NCBI RefSeq assembly: GCF_020193655.1
Contig: NZ_JADYVE010000006.1
Location: forward strand, 124,001 to 188,000
DNA: 64,000 bases
Direction: 5' to 3'
DNA from: Ensifer sp. IC3342
GTDB lineage: Bacteria > Pseudomonadota > Alphaproteobacteria > Rhizobiales > Rhizobiaceae
Shown here one piece after another: positions 41,015-51,704 of the stretch. The notes below the pieces were generated by a model. The model was not told where the DNA came from, ran no database searches, and saw only the letters and a program-made list of their open reading frames with translations. A program made the position numbers and the translations under genes. How positions within the stretch are numbered: the stretch's first letter is position 1; each line of letters begins with the position of its first letter.

Positions 41015-41030
41015 ATGTTGATATCAACAT
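41015..41030. promoter_or_regulatory. Probable MarR operator
   Basis: A perfect 16-bp palindrome (atgttgatatcaacat) lies in the 63-bp gap between the divergent DUF899 and MarR genes, just ahead of the MarR start. Size and position fit a MarR-family dimer site. Confidence 0.65.
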
Positions 41031-41039
41031 TAATCAACC

Positions 41040-41528
41040 ATGTCAAAGTCACTTCTAGTACCCTTCGCCACCACCGTTCTCGTCAGGGACAACTGTCTCT
41101 GCCTGCATGTCCAGCGCGCTGCCCGGGCACTCGCACGGCGGTTTGACGAGGCGCTGCGGCCTCTCGATATCACAAACGGGCAATTCTCGCTGCTGATGTC
41201 GCTCAACCGGCACGAGCCGCCGAGCATGAGCATGATTGCGTCGCTGCTTGCCATGGACCGTACGACGCTGACCGCCGCGCTGAAGCCGCTTGAGCGTCGC
41301 GGCCTCGTGGATGTCCTTGTCGGTCCGGAGGATCGTCGGTTGCGCCGCCTGAGGCTGACGGCGGAAGGCGAGCGGCTGCTCGCCCGGGCGGTGCCGATCT
41401 GGAAGGAAACCCATGCCCAGGTCGACGCACAGCTGGGCGCGAATGTTCCGGACCGCCTGCGCGCCGATCTCCTGGCGCTAGCCCAGGACGAGAAGCGTGC
41501 CGCAGAGGTCTTATGCGTGGAACCGTGA
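41040..41528 (+). CDS. MarR family transcriptional regulator
   Basis: This 162-residue protein has the MarR fold: dimer helices at both ends and a winged helix seen in ITNGQFSLLMSLN, SMSMIASLLAMDRTTLTAALKPLERRGLV and the wing VGPEDRRLRRLRLTAEG. Cysteines near the start (DNCLCLHVQRAAR) could make it redox-sensitive, as in OhrR-like members, but this is a guess. It is divergent from DUF899 and probably represses it and itself through the palindrome between them. The ribosome site ahead of 41040 is weak. Confidence 0.88.
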   Translation: MSKSLLVPFATTVLVRDNCLCLHVQRAARALARRFDEALRPLDITNGQFSLLMSLNRHEPPSMSMIASLLAMDRTTLTAALKPLERRGLVDVLVGPEDRRLRRLRLTAEGERLLARAVPIWKETHAQVDAQLGANVPDRLRADLLALAQDEKRAAEVLCVEP

Positions 41529-41553
41529 ACGGTTGAGCCCAGCGGCATTTCAC

Positions 41554-41620
41554 AGCCATTCAAAGTGTCACAGCGTCCTTCGCACGTCTGATGAGACGCG
41601 CGGCGCTGTAGGCGCCGCAG
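41554..41620. repeat. Rhizobial palindromic repeat, copy 2
   Basis: This copy reads agccattcaaagtgtcacag, then cgtcc, an arm cgcacgtct (41581-41589) pairing with agacgcgcg with a mismatch, and cggcgctgtag. It shares the order of blocks with 6561-6620. It lies just after the MarR gene and could also help terminate it. Confidence 0.7.
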
Positions 41621-41706
41621 CGAATGAGAAGGGCTTTCCGTTCGCGCTTCCCGCTCTAACTTTGCGGAAATCAAAGGCTCGATGGCACCAAGGGAGGGGG
41701 ATGCCG

Positions 41707-42111
41707 ATGAAGACGACCTATAAGGGCAGCTGCCATTGCGGACGGATTCGCTACGAGGTCGATGTCGACCTTCAGGCCGGGACCAGTCGGTGCAATTGTT
41801 CGTATTGCTCGAAGCTGCGCTATTGGGGCGCGACCGTGAAGCCGGAGGACTTCCGGCTGATGTGCGAGGAGACGGGTATCGGCGACTATCAGTTCGCCAC
41901 GATGAGCGGCCATCACCGGTTCTGCAAGACATGCGGTATGGCGCCCTATGGCCACGGATATGTCGAAGAGATCGGCGGAGCGTTCGTCTCCATCAATATC
42001 GCCTGCCTCGACGACGTTGATCCGACCGTGCTCGCGGCCTTGCCGATCCAGTACATGGACGGACTGCACAACAACTGGTGGAACGCGCCCGCAGAGACGC
42101 GGCACATGTGA
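41707..42111 (+). CDS. GFA family (glutathione-dependent formaldehyde-activating-like) protein
   Basis: This 134-residue protein has the GFA fold with its zinc cysteines: GSCHCGRIRYEV near the start, CNCSYC in the middle and RFCKTCG later. GFA proteins bind zinc and, in the founding member, help glutathione react with formaldehyde. Most relatives are untested. The ATG at 41707 has GGAGGGGG at a good distance. An ATG at 41701 is too close to it. It ends 30 bp before a strong terminator shared with ilvD. Confidence 0.86.
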   Translation: MKTTYKGSCHCGRIRYEVDVDLQAGTSRCNCSYCSKLRYWGATVKPEDFRLMCEETGIGDYQFATMSGHHRFCKTCGMAPYGHGYVEEIGGAFVSINIACLDDVDPTVLAALPIQYMDGLHNNWWNAPAETRHM

Positions 42112-42141
42112 TCTGCGCGGCGCTCGAAAGCACGCATAACA

Positions 42142-42173
42142 AAAAAGCTCCCGCCGCGACGGGAGCTTTTTTT
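42142..42173. terminator. Strong bidirectional terminator between GFA gene and ilvD
   Basis: The stem gctccc (42147-42152) pairs with gggagc (42161-42166). It is flanked by six A on the left and a run of seven T on the right, so it works on both strands, where the two genes end. Confidence 0.88.
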
Positions 42174-42192
42174 CACTGTAGTGGTGCGTCGA

Positions 42193-44031
42193 TTACCGGT
42201 CGCCGAGATCCCGCACGGCGCCGCGGTCGGCAGAGGTTGCAAAAGCGGCGTAGGCCTTGAGCGCGGTCGTCACCCGGCGCTTGCGCTGCTCGGCCGGCTT
42301 CCAGCCCTTGGCGTCCTGCTCGGAGCGGCGGGCGGCAAGCTCGGTTTCGTCGACACGCAAGCTGATGGTGCGATTCGGGATATCGATGTCGATCATGTCG
42401 CCATCGCGCACCAAGCCGATCGTGCCGCCGTTCGCCGCCTCGGGTGAGACATGGCCGATGGAAAGACCGGACGTGCCGCCGGAGAAGCGCCCGTCGGTGA
42501 TCAGCGCGCAGGCCTTGCCGAGGCCCTTCGACTTTAGATAGCTGGTTGGATAGAGCATCTCCTGCATGCCCGGGCCGCCCTTCGGACCTTCGTAGCGGAT
42601 GACCACGACGTCGCCCGCCTTGATCTCGTTGCCGAGGATCGCCTTGACGGCGGCGTCCTGGCTTTCGAAGACCCGAGCGGGGCCGGAAAACTTCAGAATG
42701 CTTTCGTCGACGCCCGCCGTTTTGACGATACAGCCGTCAAGGGCGATGTTGCCCTTGAGTACGGCGAGGCCGCCGTCCTTCGAGAAGGGATGCTCAACCG
42801 AACGGATGACACCCTTCTCGCGGTCCGTGTCGAGTTCCTCCCAGCGCGCCTCCTGACTGAAGGCCACCTGGGTCGGGATGCCGCCCGGCGCGGCGCGGTA
42901 AAAATTGCGGACGGTTTCACTCGACGTGCGGGTTATGTCCCAGCGGTCGATAGCGTCGCCGATCGTTTCGCTGTGCACCGTCACACAGTCTCGATTGATG
43001 AGGCCGCCTTTGTCCAGTTCGCCGAGGATCGACATGATGCCACCGGCGCGGTGCACGTCTTCCATATGCACGTCGGCCTTGGCCGGCGCGACTTTCGACA
43101 GACAGGGAACCTTGCGCGACAACCGGTCGATGTCGTCCATGGTGAAGTCGACTTCGCCCTCATAAGCCGCGGCGAGGATGTGCAGCACGGTATTGGTCGA
43201 GCCGCCCATGGCGATATCGAGCGCCATGGCGTTCTCGAAAGCCTGCTTGGACGCGATCGTGCGCGGCAGGACGCGTTCGTCGTCCTGTTCGTAGTACCGG
43301 CGCGCGAGATCGACAACAAGATGGCCGGCCTCGACGAAGAGGCGCTTGCGGTCGGCATGGGTGGCGAGCGTCGAGCCGTTGCCGGGCAGCGACAGGCCGA
43401 GCGCCTCGGTCAGACAGTTCATCGAGTTCGCGGTGAACATGCCCGAGCAGGAGCCGCAGGTCGGGCAGGCGGAACGCTCAATGACCTTGACGTCCTCGTC
43501 GGAAACGTTGTCGTCGGCGGCAGCGACCATTGCGTCGACGAGGTCGAGCGCGTGTTTCTTGCCGTGCAAAACGACCTTGCCGGCTTCCATCGGCCCACCG
43601 GAGACGAAGACGGCCGGGATGTTGAGACGCAGCGCAGCCATCAGCATGCCGGGGGTGATCTTGTCGCAGTTGGAAATGCAGACCATGGCATCGGCGCAGT
43701 GCGCGTTGACCATATATTCGACGCTGTCGGCGATGATTTCGCGCGAGGGCAGGGAATAGAGCATGCCGTCATGGCCCATGGCGATGCCGTCGTCGACGGC
43801 GATCGTGTTGAACTCCTTGGCGACACCGCCGGCCGCCTCGATCTCGCGCGCGACGAGCTGGCCGAGATCCTTCAGGTGCACGTGACCCGGCACGAACTGC
43901 GTGAACGAGTTCACCACCGCGATAATCGGCTTGCCGAAGTCGCTATCCTTCATGCCCGTTGCGCGCCAGAGGCCGCGGGCGCCGGCCATGTTGCGGCCGT
44001 GGGTGGTGGTGCGGGAGCGATAGGCAGGCAT
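42193..44031 (-). CDS. ilvD: Dihydroxy-acid dehydratase
   Basis: This 612-residue enzyme catalyses the third step of valine and isoleucine synthesis, turning dihydroxy acids into 2-keto acids in the cytosol. It is an iron-sulphur enzyme. Cluster cysteines are C122 ([12 protein letters not shown]) and C195 ([11 protein letters not shown]). The C-terminal region has the family phrase [21 protein letters not shown] and [16 protein letters not shown]. Length matches the family. It stands alone between a strong terminator and the divergent giant regulator gene. No ilv leader or attenuator is evident in the 300 bp upstream. Confidence 0.97.
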   Translation of the reverse strand: MPAYRSRTTTHGRNMAGARGLWRATGMKDSDFGKPIIAVVNSFTQFVPGHVHLKDLGQLVAREIEAAGGVAKEFNTIAVDDGIAMGHDGMLYSLPSREIIADSVEYMVNAHCADAMVCISNCDKITPGMLMAALRLNIPAVFVSGGPMEAGKVVLHGKKHALDLVDAMVAAADDNVSDEDVKVIERSACPTCGSCSGMFTANSMNCLTEALGLSLPGNGSTLATHADRKRLFVEAGHLVVDLARRYYEQDDERVLPRTIASKQAFENAMALDIAMGGSTNTVLHILAAAYEGEVDFTMDDIDRLSRKVPCLSKVAPAKADVHMEDVHRAGGIMSILGELDKGGLINRDCVTVHSETIGDAIDRWDITRTSSETVRNFYRAAPGGIPTQVAFSQEARWEELDTDREKGVIRSVEHPFSKDGGLAVLKGNIALDGCIVKTAGVDESILKFSGPARVFESQDAAVKAILGNEIKAGDVVVIRYEGPKGGPGMQEMLYPTSYLKSKGLGKACALITDGRFSGGTSGLSIGHVSPEAANGGTIGLVRDGDMIDIDIPNRTISLRVDETELAARRSEQDAKGWKPAEQRKRRVTTALKAYAAFATSADRGAVRDLGDR

Positions 44032-44335
44032 GAACGTGTTCCTTCACGGAAGAATGTCATTACGCGGAGCATGGCGATCCTGGAGCGCCGGTGCAGGGTA
44101 CTAGCGCAAAATTGCGCGCGCGTCATCTTTTGCGTCAGATTATTTCCGCGGACCGCACGACTTTGCTGTGCGTCGCCGCATCGCGTCAATGTCCCCCTCG
44201 ACGCGTGTTGCAATAGCTCTATCCTGCGTTTGCTTGCCAAGCCAGGGTAACAAGTCCATTGTCATGGAGCATTCATGCCCGACTGGCCCCGGGGCCTTTC
44301 TGGGCGTGGCGGATTTTCTTGAGGGTTCGTCCGAG

Positions 44336-47300
44336 ATGAACTGTCACGAATGCGGTTACGAAATACAAAGCGGCTTTGCGTTTTGCCCGAAGTGCGGTGC
44401 GAAACAGCAGAACATGTGTCCGGGTTGCGGCTATGCCTGTCCGCCGCATTTCGCCTTCTGCCCCCAATGTGGTACTCAGCTCACTGCATCGGCGCCGGCT
44501 GAGCCCCGACCCGCGGTGTCGCCGCGGCCCCAGGTTTCCGGCCGGGCGCCGCAGGGCGCCTCTCCGGAGCGTTCGAGCGTGGATAGCGGTGCCGACCGCC
44601 GCACGGTCACGATCGTCTTTGCCGATCTCTGCAACTTCACCACGCTGGGCGAGCAAGTCGATCCGGAGACCTTGCAGGCGCTGCAGAACGAACTCTTCGA
44701 AGCGTTGACGGAGGCCGTGGAAGCCTTCGGCGGTTTCGTCGATAAGTTCATCGGCGACGCGCTGCTCGCCCTGTTTGGTGCGCCGGTGGCGCATGAGGAC
44801 GATCCAGAGCGAGCCCTTCGTGCGGCCCTGGAAATGGTGCGCCGGGCAGCGCAAGTGGGCGAACGCTGGCGCGAACGCATCGGTCTGCCGCTGAACCTCC
44901 ATATCGGCGTCAATACCGGCCCCGTCGTCACCGGCGCCTTCGGCGCGGGCGACAGTAGATCGTATTCAGTCACTGGAGATACGGTGAACACCGCGCAGCG
45001 GCTGCAGTCGATGGCCGGACCGGATGAAATACTTGTCGGGCCGGTGACACACCGCCTCACGCGGCATGCCTTCGCTTACGAGACGCTCGGGGCGGTCACT
45101 TTGCGCGGCAAGGCCGGGAGCGTTCAGGTTCACCGGGTCAGCGGCGCGCTCGACGTGCCGCGCGCGGCACGGGGGCTCGACGCGCTTGGCTTGAGCGCGC
45201 CGCTGATCGGGCGCGACAAGGAAATCGGGCGCTTGCGCGACTGTCTTGCGTTGGCCTGCAGCGGCACGGCGCAACTGGTGCGTCTGACCGGTGAAGCCGG
45301 GATCGGCAAGACGCGTCTCGTCAACGACTTTCTCTCCGGTCTAGGCGAGGATCCCGAATTTGGGCACGTCGTCGTGCGGCGGGCGGGGTGTTCGCCACTC
45401 GGCGAACCTTCCTATGGCACTCTTGCCCGGGTCCTGCGCAGTGCCTACGGCATATCCCCGGCCGACACGCCGGAGCAGACGCATGAGGGCCTTTCCCTCG
45501 GCCTCTCCGAGATCGGCTTTCCGGCGCACGAGATCGAGCAGCTCATGCCGCTCTTCTTTCATATTCTAGGCATCGGCGACCGCGACGGGATGCTGCAGCA
45601 CGTTGCGCCCGAACAGGTTCGTCGGCAACTGTTCTCCGCCATCCGGACCATTATGGAGCGCCGGCTCGACCGGGCGCCGCTTCTCCTCGTCATCGAGGAC
45701 CTGCACTGGGCGGATTCGGCTTCGCTCGAGGCGCTGCGCTTCGTGCTGGACAGGTTGGGTAGCCGGCCACTGATGCTCCTGACGACGCAGCGCCCCGATG
45801 CCGGTGCTGACCGACTGGCGCCCGGTCGCACCAGCATCACTGCCTTGCGCCTTGGTCCATTGTCCGTCGCCGATGGGCAGCACCTTCTGTCGGCCTTCTT
45901 CGGGAAAGGTCGCCTGCCTAACAAATTGTGTGAGCGGATCCTGCGTCGGGCGGGCGGCAACCCGCTGTTCGTCGAGGAAATTGTTCGCAGCCTGATCGAT
46001 CTGGAAACGCTCACGCACGAGGGTTCCCATTGGCGCGTTGCCGGCGGTGACGCGACGGTCGACATCCCCATCGGCATCGAAGCGATGCTGCTCGCGAGAA
46101 TCGACCGCTTGCCGCAGGAGGTGCGCCGGCTGGTCCATTGCGCCGCGGTCATAGGTCCGAGCTTTGACGCTGACATGCTCAGGAGCATCGCCGGCGCACC
46201 GACCGAGGTGGACCGGGGACTAGAACTGCTTTGCGACACGGAAATCATAGAGGAGGCGGGGAGCGAGCGATCCTCGCAATCCTACCGTTTCATGCAATCG
46301 CTGCTTCACGAGGCGGTCTATAACAACCTGCTCGTGAAGCGTCGCACGGAAATTCACGCGGCGGTCGCCGAGGCGCTCGAGCATCGCTATGGCGAGAACC
46401 CACAGCGGTTCGAGGAACTGGCGCTGCTCGGCCACCATTTCAGCCAGTCGGCGGACCGGATCAGGGGCGCGCGCTACCTCATGGCGGCCGGCGATCGAGC
46501 GCGCCAACTCTGTGCCAACGAAGATGCCATCCGCTACTACCGGCAGGCCATGGCAGCCCTTGTGGCCTTGGGCGAACAAAGACCGGAATGGTTTGTCGCC
46601 CGCGAGCGCGTCGCGGATCTCCTGGAGCCGACCGGTGAGCGTGCCGCTGCGGAGGAACATTATCGTGCGCTGCTCGCCTGCGAAGGGGTCTCGACCGATC
46701 CGGTTGCCTCCGCCCGGATTCTTCGCAAGCTCGGCCATCTCCTCTGGGAGGCCGGCAATCGCGAACAGGCGCAAGCGAATTTCAGCGACGCGGCGGCCCT
46801 GCTCGCAAGCGCGGATGCGCCGGTGGAGAGCGCTTCTCTTCTACAGGAGCGTGGACATCTCGCTTTCCGTATGGGCGACTATCTTGCCGCGTCGGAGTGG
46901 GCGGACGACGCGTTGAGCCGGGTCAGGGATTTGGCGCGAGACGCCGGTGACGAGGCGAGGCGCGAGGCAGCTTTGGTTACGGCCGAGGCCTTGAACACCA
47001 AGGGTGTGGCGCTGGCGCGGCGTGGCCAAAGGCGCGAGGCGATCGCTGCGGTGGAGGAGAGCGTTGCGGTTGCCGAGGCGGCCACTCTGATGCAGGCGGC
47101 CTGCCGCGGATACACGAATCTTGGCGTGCTCTACACGATCGTCAATCCGAAGCTTGCGATCGATGTCTGTCGGCGCGGCCTGGATATGGCGCGGCGCATC
47201 GGCGATCTCGGCTTTCAGGCGCGACTGCTCGCCAACCTGGCCGTGGCCTACTGTACTTTCACCGACCGCTGCGCCGGCGACGGCGTGCCGGCGGCGCAGA

Positions 47301-47611
47301 AGGCGGTCGAGATCGACCGGGCGCTCGACCAGCGCGATCACCTGCCGGTGTCGCTCCTCGTGCTTGGCCAGATTCATCAATGCCACGACCAGCCTCAAGA
47401 GGCCCGCCGGCTTTATCGTGAGGCGCTCGATCTTGCCGGCGAAACGGGCGAAGCGCAGGTGCTGTTTCCGTGCTATGATGGTCTTGCGACACTTTACCTC
47501 GACGACGGTAATCTTGCTGAGGCTGAGCGCTATTTCGGTCTGGCGCAGGAACTCTGCGCGCGACATCAACTCGACCCGGAAGCCTTGGTGATATTGCCGT
47601 TCCTCGACTGA
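44336..47611 (+). CDS. Zinc ribbon-class III cyclase-ATPase-TPR regulator
   Basis: This 1091-residue cytoplasmic protein has four parts. Two zinc ribbons sit at the start (C3, C6, C17, C20; C28, C31, C42, C45). A class III nucleotide cyclase domain (about 85-250) has metal residues D97 and D141, K137, the purine aspartate D215, N218 and R222, so it looks catalytically complete. An AAA/STAND-type ATPase has Walker A GEAGIGKT (319-326) and Walker B VIEDLHW. A long C-terminal region is TPR-like. Such proteins resemble signal-responsive switch proteins that pair cAMP production with a scaffold. The ATG at 44336 begins the ribbon. An upstream ATG at 44264 would add 24 residues. A glycine-type sensor input is not visible. 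Confidence 0.88.
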   Translation: MNCHECGYEIQSGFAFCPKCGAKQQNMCPGCGYACPPHFAFCPQCGTQLTASAPAEPRPAVSPRPQVSGRAPQGASPERSSVDSGADRRTVTIVFADLCNFTTLGEQVDPETLQALQNELFEALTEAVEAFGGFVDKFIGDALLALFGAPVAHEDDPERALRAALEMVRRAAQVGERWRERIGLPLNLHIGVNTGPVVTGAFGAGDSRSYSVTGDTVNTAQRLQSMAGPDEILVGPVTHRLTRHAFAYETLGAVTLRGKAGSVQVHRVSGALDVPRAARGLDALGLSAPLIGRDKEIGRLRDCLALACSGTAQLVRLTGEAGIGKTRLVNDFLSGLGEDPEFGHVVVRRAGCSPLGEPSYGTLARVLRSAYGISPADTPEQTHEGLSLGLSEIGFPAHEIEQLMPLFFHILGIGDRDGMLQHVAPEQVRRQLFSAIRTIMERRLDRAPLLLVIEDLHWADSASLEALRFVLDRLGSRPLMLLTTQRPDAGADRLAPGRTSITALRLGPLSVADGQHLLSAFFGKGRLPNKLCERILRRAGGNPLFVEEIVRSLIDLETLTHEGSHWRVAGGDATVDIPIGIEAMLLARIDRLPQEVRRLVHCAAVIGPSFDADMLRSIAGAPTEVDRGLELLCDTEIIEEAGSERSSQSYRFMQSLLHEAVYNNLLVKRRTEIHAAVAEALEHRYGENPQRFEELALLGHHFSQSADRIRGARYLMAAGDRARQLCANEDAIRYYRQAMAALVALGEQRPEWFVARERVADLLEPTGERAAAEEHYRALLACEGVSTDPVASARILRKLGHLLWEAGNREQAQANFSDAAALLASADAPVESASLLQERGHLAFRMGDYLAASEWADDALSRVRDLARDAGDEARREAALVTAEALNTKGVALARRGQRREAIAAVEESVAVAEAATLMQAACRGYTNLGVLYTIVNPKLAIDVCRRGLDMARRIGDLGFQARLLANLAVAYCTFTDRCAGDGVPAAQKAVEIDRALDQRDHLPVSLLVLGQIHQCHDQPQEARRLYREALDLAGETGEAQVLFPCYDGLATLYLDDGNLAEAERYFGLAQELCARHQLDPEALVILPFLD

Positions 47612-47699
47612 GGATTCTTCCACGGGTGAACCGCGGGAGTGAAGCAGCGTCTGCCTTGCCGAGGCTCGACGCTGCGCAGCGTGATGGGAGGAGAGAGCC

Positions 47700-48380
47700 A
47701 TGGAGGAACATCGCAGTTCCAGGCCGCTGCAGCCGGGCGATCGGGCGCCGAATGTGGTACTCGACGCGATCACACAGGAGGGCAAGATCGCCATCGATGA
47801 CTTTCGGGGGCGCAAACCTGTTTTGGTGGGCCTATTCAGGGGCCTGCAATGTCCTTTCTGTCGCCGCCAGATCGCCACGATGGCGCAGCTCAAGGCTGCC
47901 TTGAACGAAAAGGGCGTCGAGAGCCTGACAGTCGTGAATACGCCGATAGAGCGAGCGCGGCTCTATTTTCGCTATCATCCTTTGCCGGATTTGCTTGCTG
48001 CGGCTGATCCCGAGCGGATTTCACACCGTGCCTTCGGTCTGCCGAACCCCGAATTCACGGAGGACGAGGACGATTGGCCCCAGAAGATCAGCATGCAGAC
48101 CACGATGTCCATGCGTGTCGAGATGCCCGACGAACTGCCGGAACCGATGAACCCCGTCGCGGCCTCCGAGTACCTCCAGCAAGCGGACGGCTACGAGATG
48201 ACCGAGGACGACAAGCGCATGGAGGCGACGGCGAGGGCCCAACTGGTCGGCGAGTTCCTCCTCGACCGCGACGGCGTCGTGCGCTGGTGCTTCACCGAGG
48301 CGACCCCGGACGGCCGCAACATGTTCCGTGCTCCGACTCCGGAAGAGGTGATGTCGGCGGCATCGCAGGTGGTGCACTGA
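47700..48380 (+). CDS. Redoxin (AhpC/TSA-like) protein
   Basis: This 226-residue protein has a thioredoxin-like fold. FRGRKPVLVGLFRGLQCPFCRRQI carries C51 and C54 (CxxC), and PGDRAPNVVLDAITQEG is the usual redoxin opening. The C-terminal part is longer than in standard peroxiredoxins. The name peroxidase is not justified, since the peroxidatic pattern is replaced by CPFC. The ATG at 47700 has GGAGGAGAG about 7 bases upstream. It follows the giant regulator by 88 bp and could be co-transcribed with it. Confidence 0.83.
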   Translation: MEEHRSSRPLQPGDRAPNVVLDAITQEGKIAIDDFRGRKPVLVGLFRGLQCPFCRRQIATMAQLKAALNEKGVESLTVVNTPIERARLYFRYHPLPDLLAAADPERISHRAFGLPNPEFTEDEDDWPQKISMQTTMSMRVEMPDELPEPMNPVAASEYLQQADGYEMTEDDKRMEATARAQLVGEFLLDRDGVVRWCFTEATPDGRNMFRAPTPEEVMSAASQVVH

Positions 48381-48410
48381 TGGTCCATTGGAGCCCTTGT
48401 TCCGGTCAAA

Positions 48411-48441
48411 GAATCCACCGTTTCGCCGAAACGGTGGATTC
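48411..48441 (-). terminator. Hairpin between redoxin and GH63-like genes
   Basis: A perfect 13-bp stem (gaatccaccgttt at 48411-48423, aaacggtggattc at 48429-48441) with a 5-base loop lies between the convergent ends. On the - strand it is followed by TTTGACC, so it best serves as the terminator of the sugar operon on that strand. Confidence 0.7.
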
Positions 48442-48489
48442 AGGACGGAAGACGGCCTTTCCGGAATGTGCGTCGTTTTTCAAGTTCTG

Positions 48490-49767
48490 CTAGGCGCGCG
48501 GCGATGTCGACGCGGCTTTGGTCAGCCACATATAGGCGGCGGCCGTCCATGAGAAACGCAGGCCGCCGCAGCCCTCACCGGTCACCGGGTCGAAATATTC
48601 GGCGAAACCTTCCGTCTCGATCGCCGCCATGGTCGATTGCCTGAGCTCTTCGGCCGCTTCCGGATGGCCGTTGCGCTTCAGCCCGTCGATCAGTAGCCAG
48701 TTGATGATGGCCCAGGCCGGGCCACGCCAGTAGCGCTTTGGTTCCCAACCTGCGATGCCCGGCTTTGTGGTCGGGAAAGCAACCTTGAGGCCCTTCGACC
48801 ATGCCTTCATCTCGGTTACAAGCGCGTCGGCAATCCCAGTGTTCAGGTCGAGCGAGAGGAGAGGGATGAAACCCGCCTGTGTCGCGGCTTCCACATCGTC
48901 GCCGGAGATCAGGTCGCGGGAAACGAAGCGCGACAGCTTCGGCCGCCACTGGGCGAGGATCGCCTTGCGGGTACGGTCGTTGAAGGCGGCGATCTCGGCC
49001 GCGTCTTCCGTCCTCCCGAACAAGCTGGCGAGATGTTCGAGGTCTTCGCCGGCTTTCAGCAGGATCGCGGTCGTCTGGACTTCGGCAATCTTGAACGGCG
49101 CTTTCTCCCATTGCTTTGCCGGGTCCCAGCCGCAGGCGGCATAGGCGTCGACCAGATGGATGAAGCGCTTGTAGTCATCGTCGCGCGGCCGCATTTCAGC
49201 GTTCACATGGCCGGTATCCTTGCGGACCACGGGCGTATCGGTATTGGTCGGTACGCGAGCAAGGGCGATGTCCCAGGCCGGCGAGTTGTCGCTTCCGCTT
49301 TCCCAGGGATGAAGCAGCGCCACGAGGCCGGTGCCTTCCGGATCGCGGGCCTTGTACCACCAGCGGTGCCATTTCAGTGCCGCCTCGTAGAGTGGCAGGG
49401 TGCGGGCTTCTGCTTGCCTGCCTGCGGCCTCGTAAAGCTTGCGCAGCGCAATGGCGAACACCGGTGGCTGGGTGATGCCGGAGGTCGGGATCGTGTGTTT
49501 CGTGCGCCAGACGTTCGGCCCGGGAAAGTAGGTATCGCTCGGCTGGTGGAAGACGATGTGCGGAATCATGCCGTCGGCCCACTGGCCCTCTACCAGGCGT
49601 TCCAGCTCGCGGTAGGCGCGGTCGGTATCGTAGAGCGCGAAGCCCATGGCGACGAAAGCGGAATCCCAGTTCCACTGGAAGGGATAGAGCCGGTCGGTCG
49701 GCACGGTATAGCCGCCGCGGTCATTGGCGACGAGAATCCGCTTGGCCTGGTCGATATGCATGTTCAT
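48490..49767 (-). CDS. GH63-like glycoside hydrolase
   Basis: This 425-residue protein has the (alpha/alpha)6-barrel pattern of GH63/GH37-like enzymes. The N-terminal phrase YPFQWNWDSAFVAMG and the later YWRGPAWAIINWLLIDGL and FAEYFDPVTGEGCGGLRFSWTAAAY are characteristic. Small bacterial members of this size include glucosylglycerate and mannosylglycerate hydrolases, which would fit a compatible-solute glycoside. There is no signal peptide, so it works on sugar already imported by the ABC genes just upstream. The catalytic acids cannot be fixed with certainty here. The start at 49767 has GGAGTACCCGGC ahead. It ends the operon that starts with LacI. Confidence 0.85.
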   Translation of the reverse strand: MNMHIDQAKRILVANDRGGYTVPTDRLYPFQWNWDSAFVAMGFALYDTDRAYRELERLVEGQWADGMIPHIVFHQPSDTYFPGPNVWRTKHTIPTSGITQPPVFAIALRKLYEAAGRQAEARTLPLYEAALKWHRWWYKARDPEGTGLVALLHPWESGSDNSPAWDIALARVPTNTDTPVVRKDTGHVNAEMRPRDDDYKRFIHLVDAYAACGWDPAKQWEKAPFKIAEVQTTAILLKAGEDLEHLASLFGRTEDAAEIAAFNDRTRKAILAQWRPKLSRFVSRDLISGDDVEAATQAGFIPLLSLDLNTGIADALVTEMKAWSKGLKVAFPTTKPGIAGWEPKRYWRGPAWAIINWLLIDGLKRNGHPEAAEELRQSTMAAIETEGFAEYFDPVTGEGCGGLRFSWTAAAYMWLTKAASTSPRA

Positions 49768-49786
49768 GCCGGGTACTCCAAGATTA

Positions 49787-50845
<1,059 letters not shown>

Positions 50846-50858
50846 GGATATGGTCCCG

Positions 50859-51704
50859 TTACTTGGAGGAAATGCCCCAGATCGCGAAGAGATAGCGCCT
50901 CACCGCGAAAATGAAGACAACCGAGGGAAGGATGAGCATCAGGCCGCCGGCGAAGCGGTAGTGCATCGGGCTTTCGGACAGGACCGTCAGCAGATAGGCC
51001 GTCAGCGTGCGGTTGCGGACCGTCAGTACCGAGGCCGCGAACACCTCGTTCCAGGAAATGACGAAGGCGAAGACTGCCGTTGCGGCGATGCCGGGCAGGG
51101 CGAGCGGCGCAACGATCTTGAAGAACGCCTGGGCGCGGGTGCAGCCGAACACCCAGGCAGCCTCTTCCAGTTCCCTCGGCACACCCATGAAGATGCCCTG
51201 CGTGACAAGTGCGGCAAACGGCAGGGCGAGCACCGTGTGGATCAGACCGACGCCGATGATCGTGTCGTAGAGGCCGAGCTTGATGAAGGAAACCGTGAGG
51301 GGCAGGGCCAGGATCGCCAGCGGGAACGCGCGGGTGAGCAGCACAAGTAGCCGGTAGCTATCCTTGCCATGGAAGTTGTAACGCGCGAGCGCGTAGCCGG
51401 CCGGTGCGCCGAGCAGGATGGAAAGCGCCACGGTGATCCCGGCAGCCCCAAGCGAATTCAGGAATGACTGCAGCACGCCCTCCGTCTTCAAAAACAGGAT
51501 GAAGGGGTCGAGCGAGATGCCGGTCGGCAGAGCGGTCTTCGGCCATCGATAAACCCCTTGACGGCCGCCGAGCGCGCCGAGGGCCACGAGATAAATCGGC
51601 ACCAGGACCCAGGCGCAGAGCGCTGCGATACCGCTCCAGAGGAGCCAGCGGCGGGAAGATACGAAGCCTGCAGGGCTCGCTTTGCTCGTGGTTTGCGCTC
51701 TCAT
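50859..51704 (-). CDS. Sugar ABC transporter permease (MalG type)
   Basis: This 281-residue integral membrane protein has six hydrophobic segments and the EAA loop of the MalG class (ELEEAAWVFGCTRAQAFFKIVAPLALPGI). It is one of two permeases of the importer. Its ATG overlaps the stop of the upstream permease (ATGA), so translation is coupled. The open frame extends well upstream across the other permease in another frame, but that part is not coding. Confidence 0.93.
   Translation of the reverse strand: MRAQTTSKASPAGFVSSRRWLLWSGIAALCAWVLVPIYLVALGALGGRQGVYRWPKTALPTGISLDPFILFLKTEGVLQSFLNSLGAAGITVALSILLGAPAGYALARYNFHGKDSYRLLVLLTRAFPLAILALPLTVSFIKLGLYDTIIGVGLIHTVLALPFAALVTQGIFMGVPRELEEAAWVFGCTRAQAFFKIVAPLALPGIAATAVFAFVISWNEVFAASVLTVRNRTLTAYLLTVLSESPMHYRFAGGLMLILPSVVFIFAVRRYLFAIWGISSK

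Noticed and set aside
48411..48441. Perfect inverted repeat as a CRISPR unit
   Set aside because: It is single, with no repeat-spacer series anywhere in the window. It fits a terminator.
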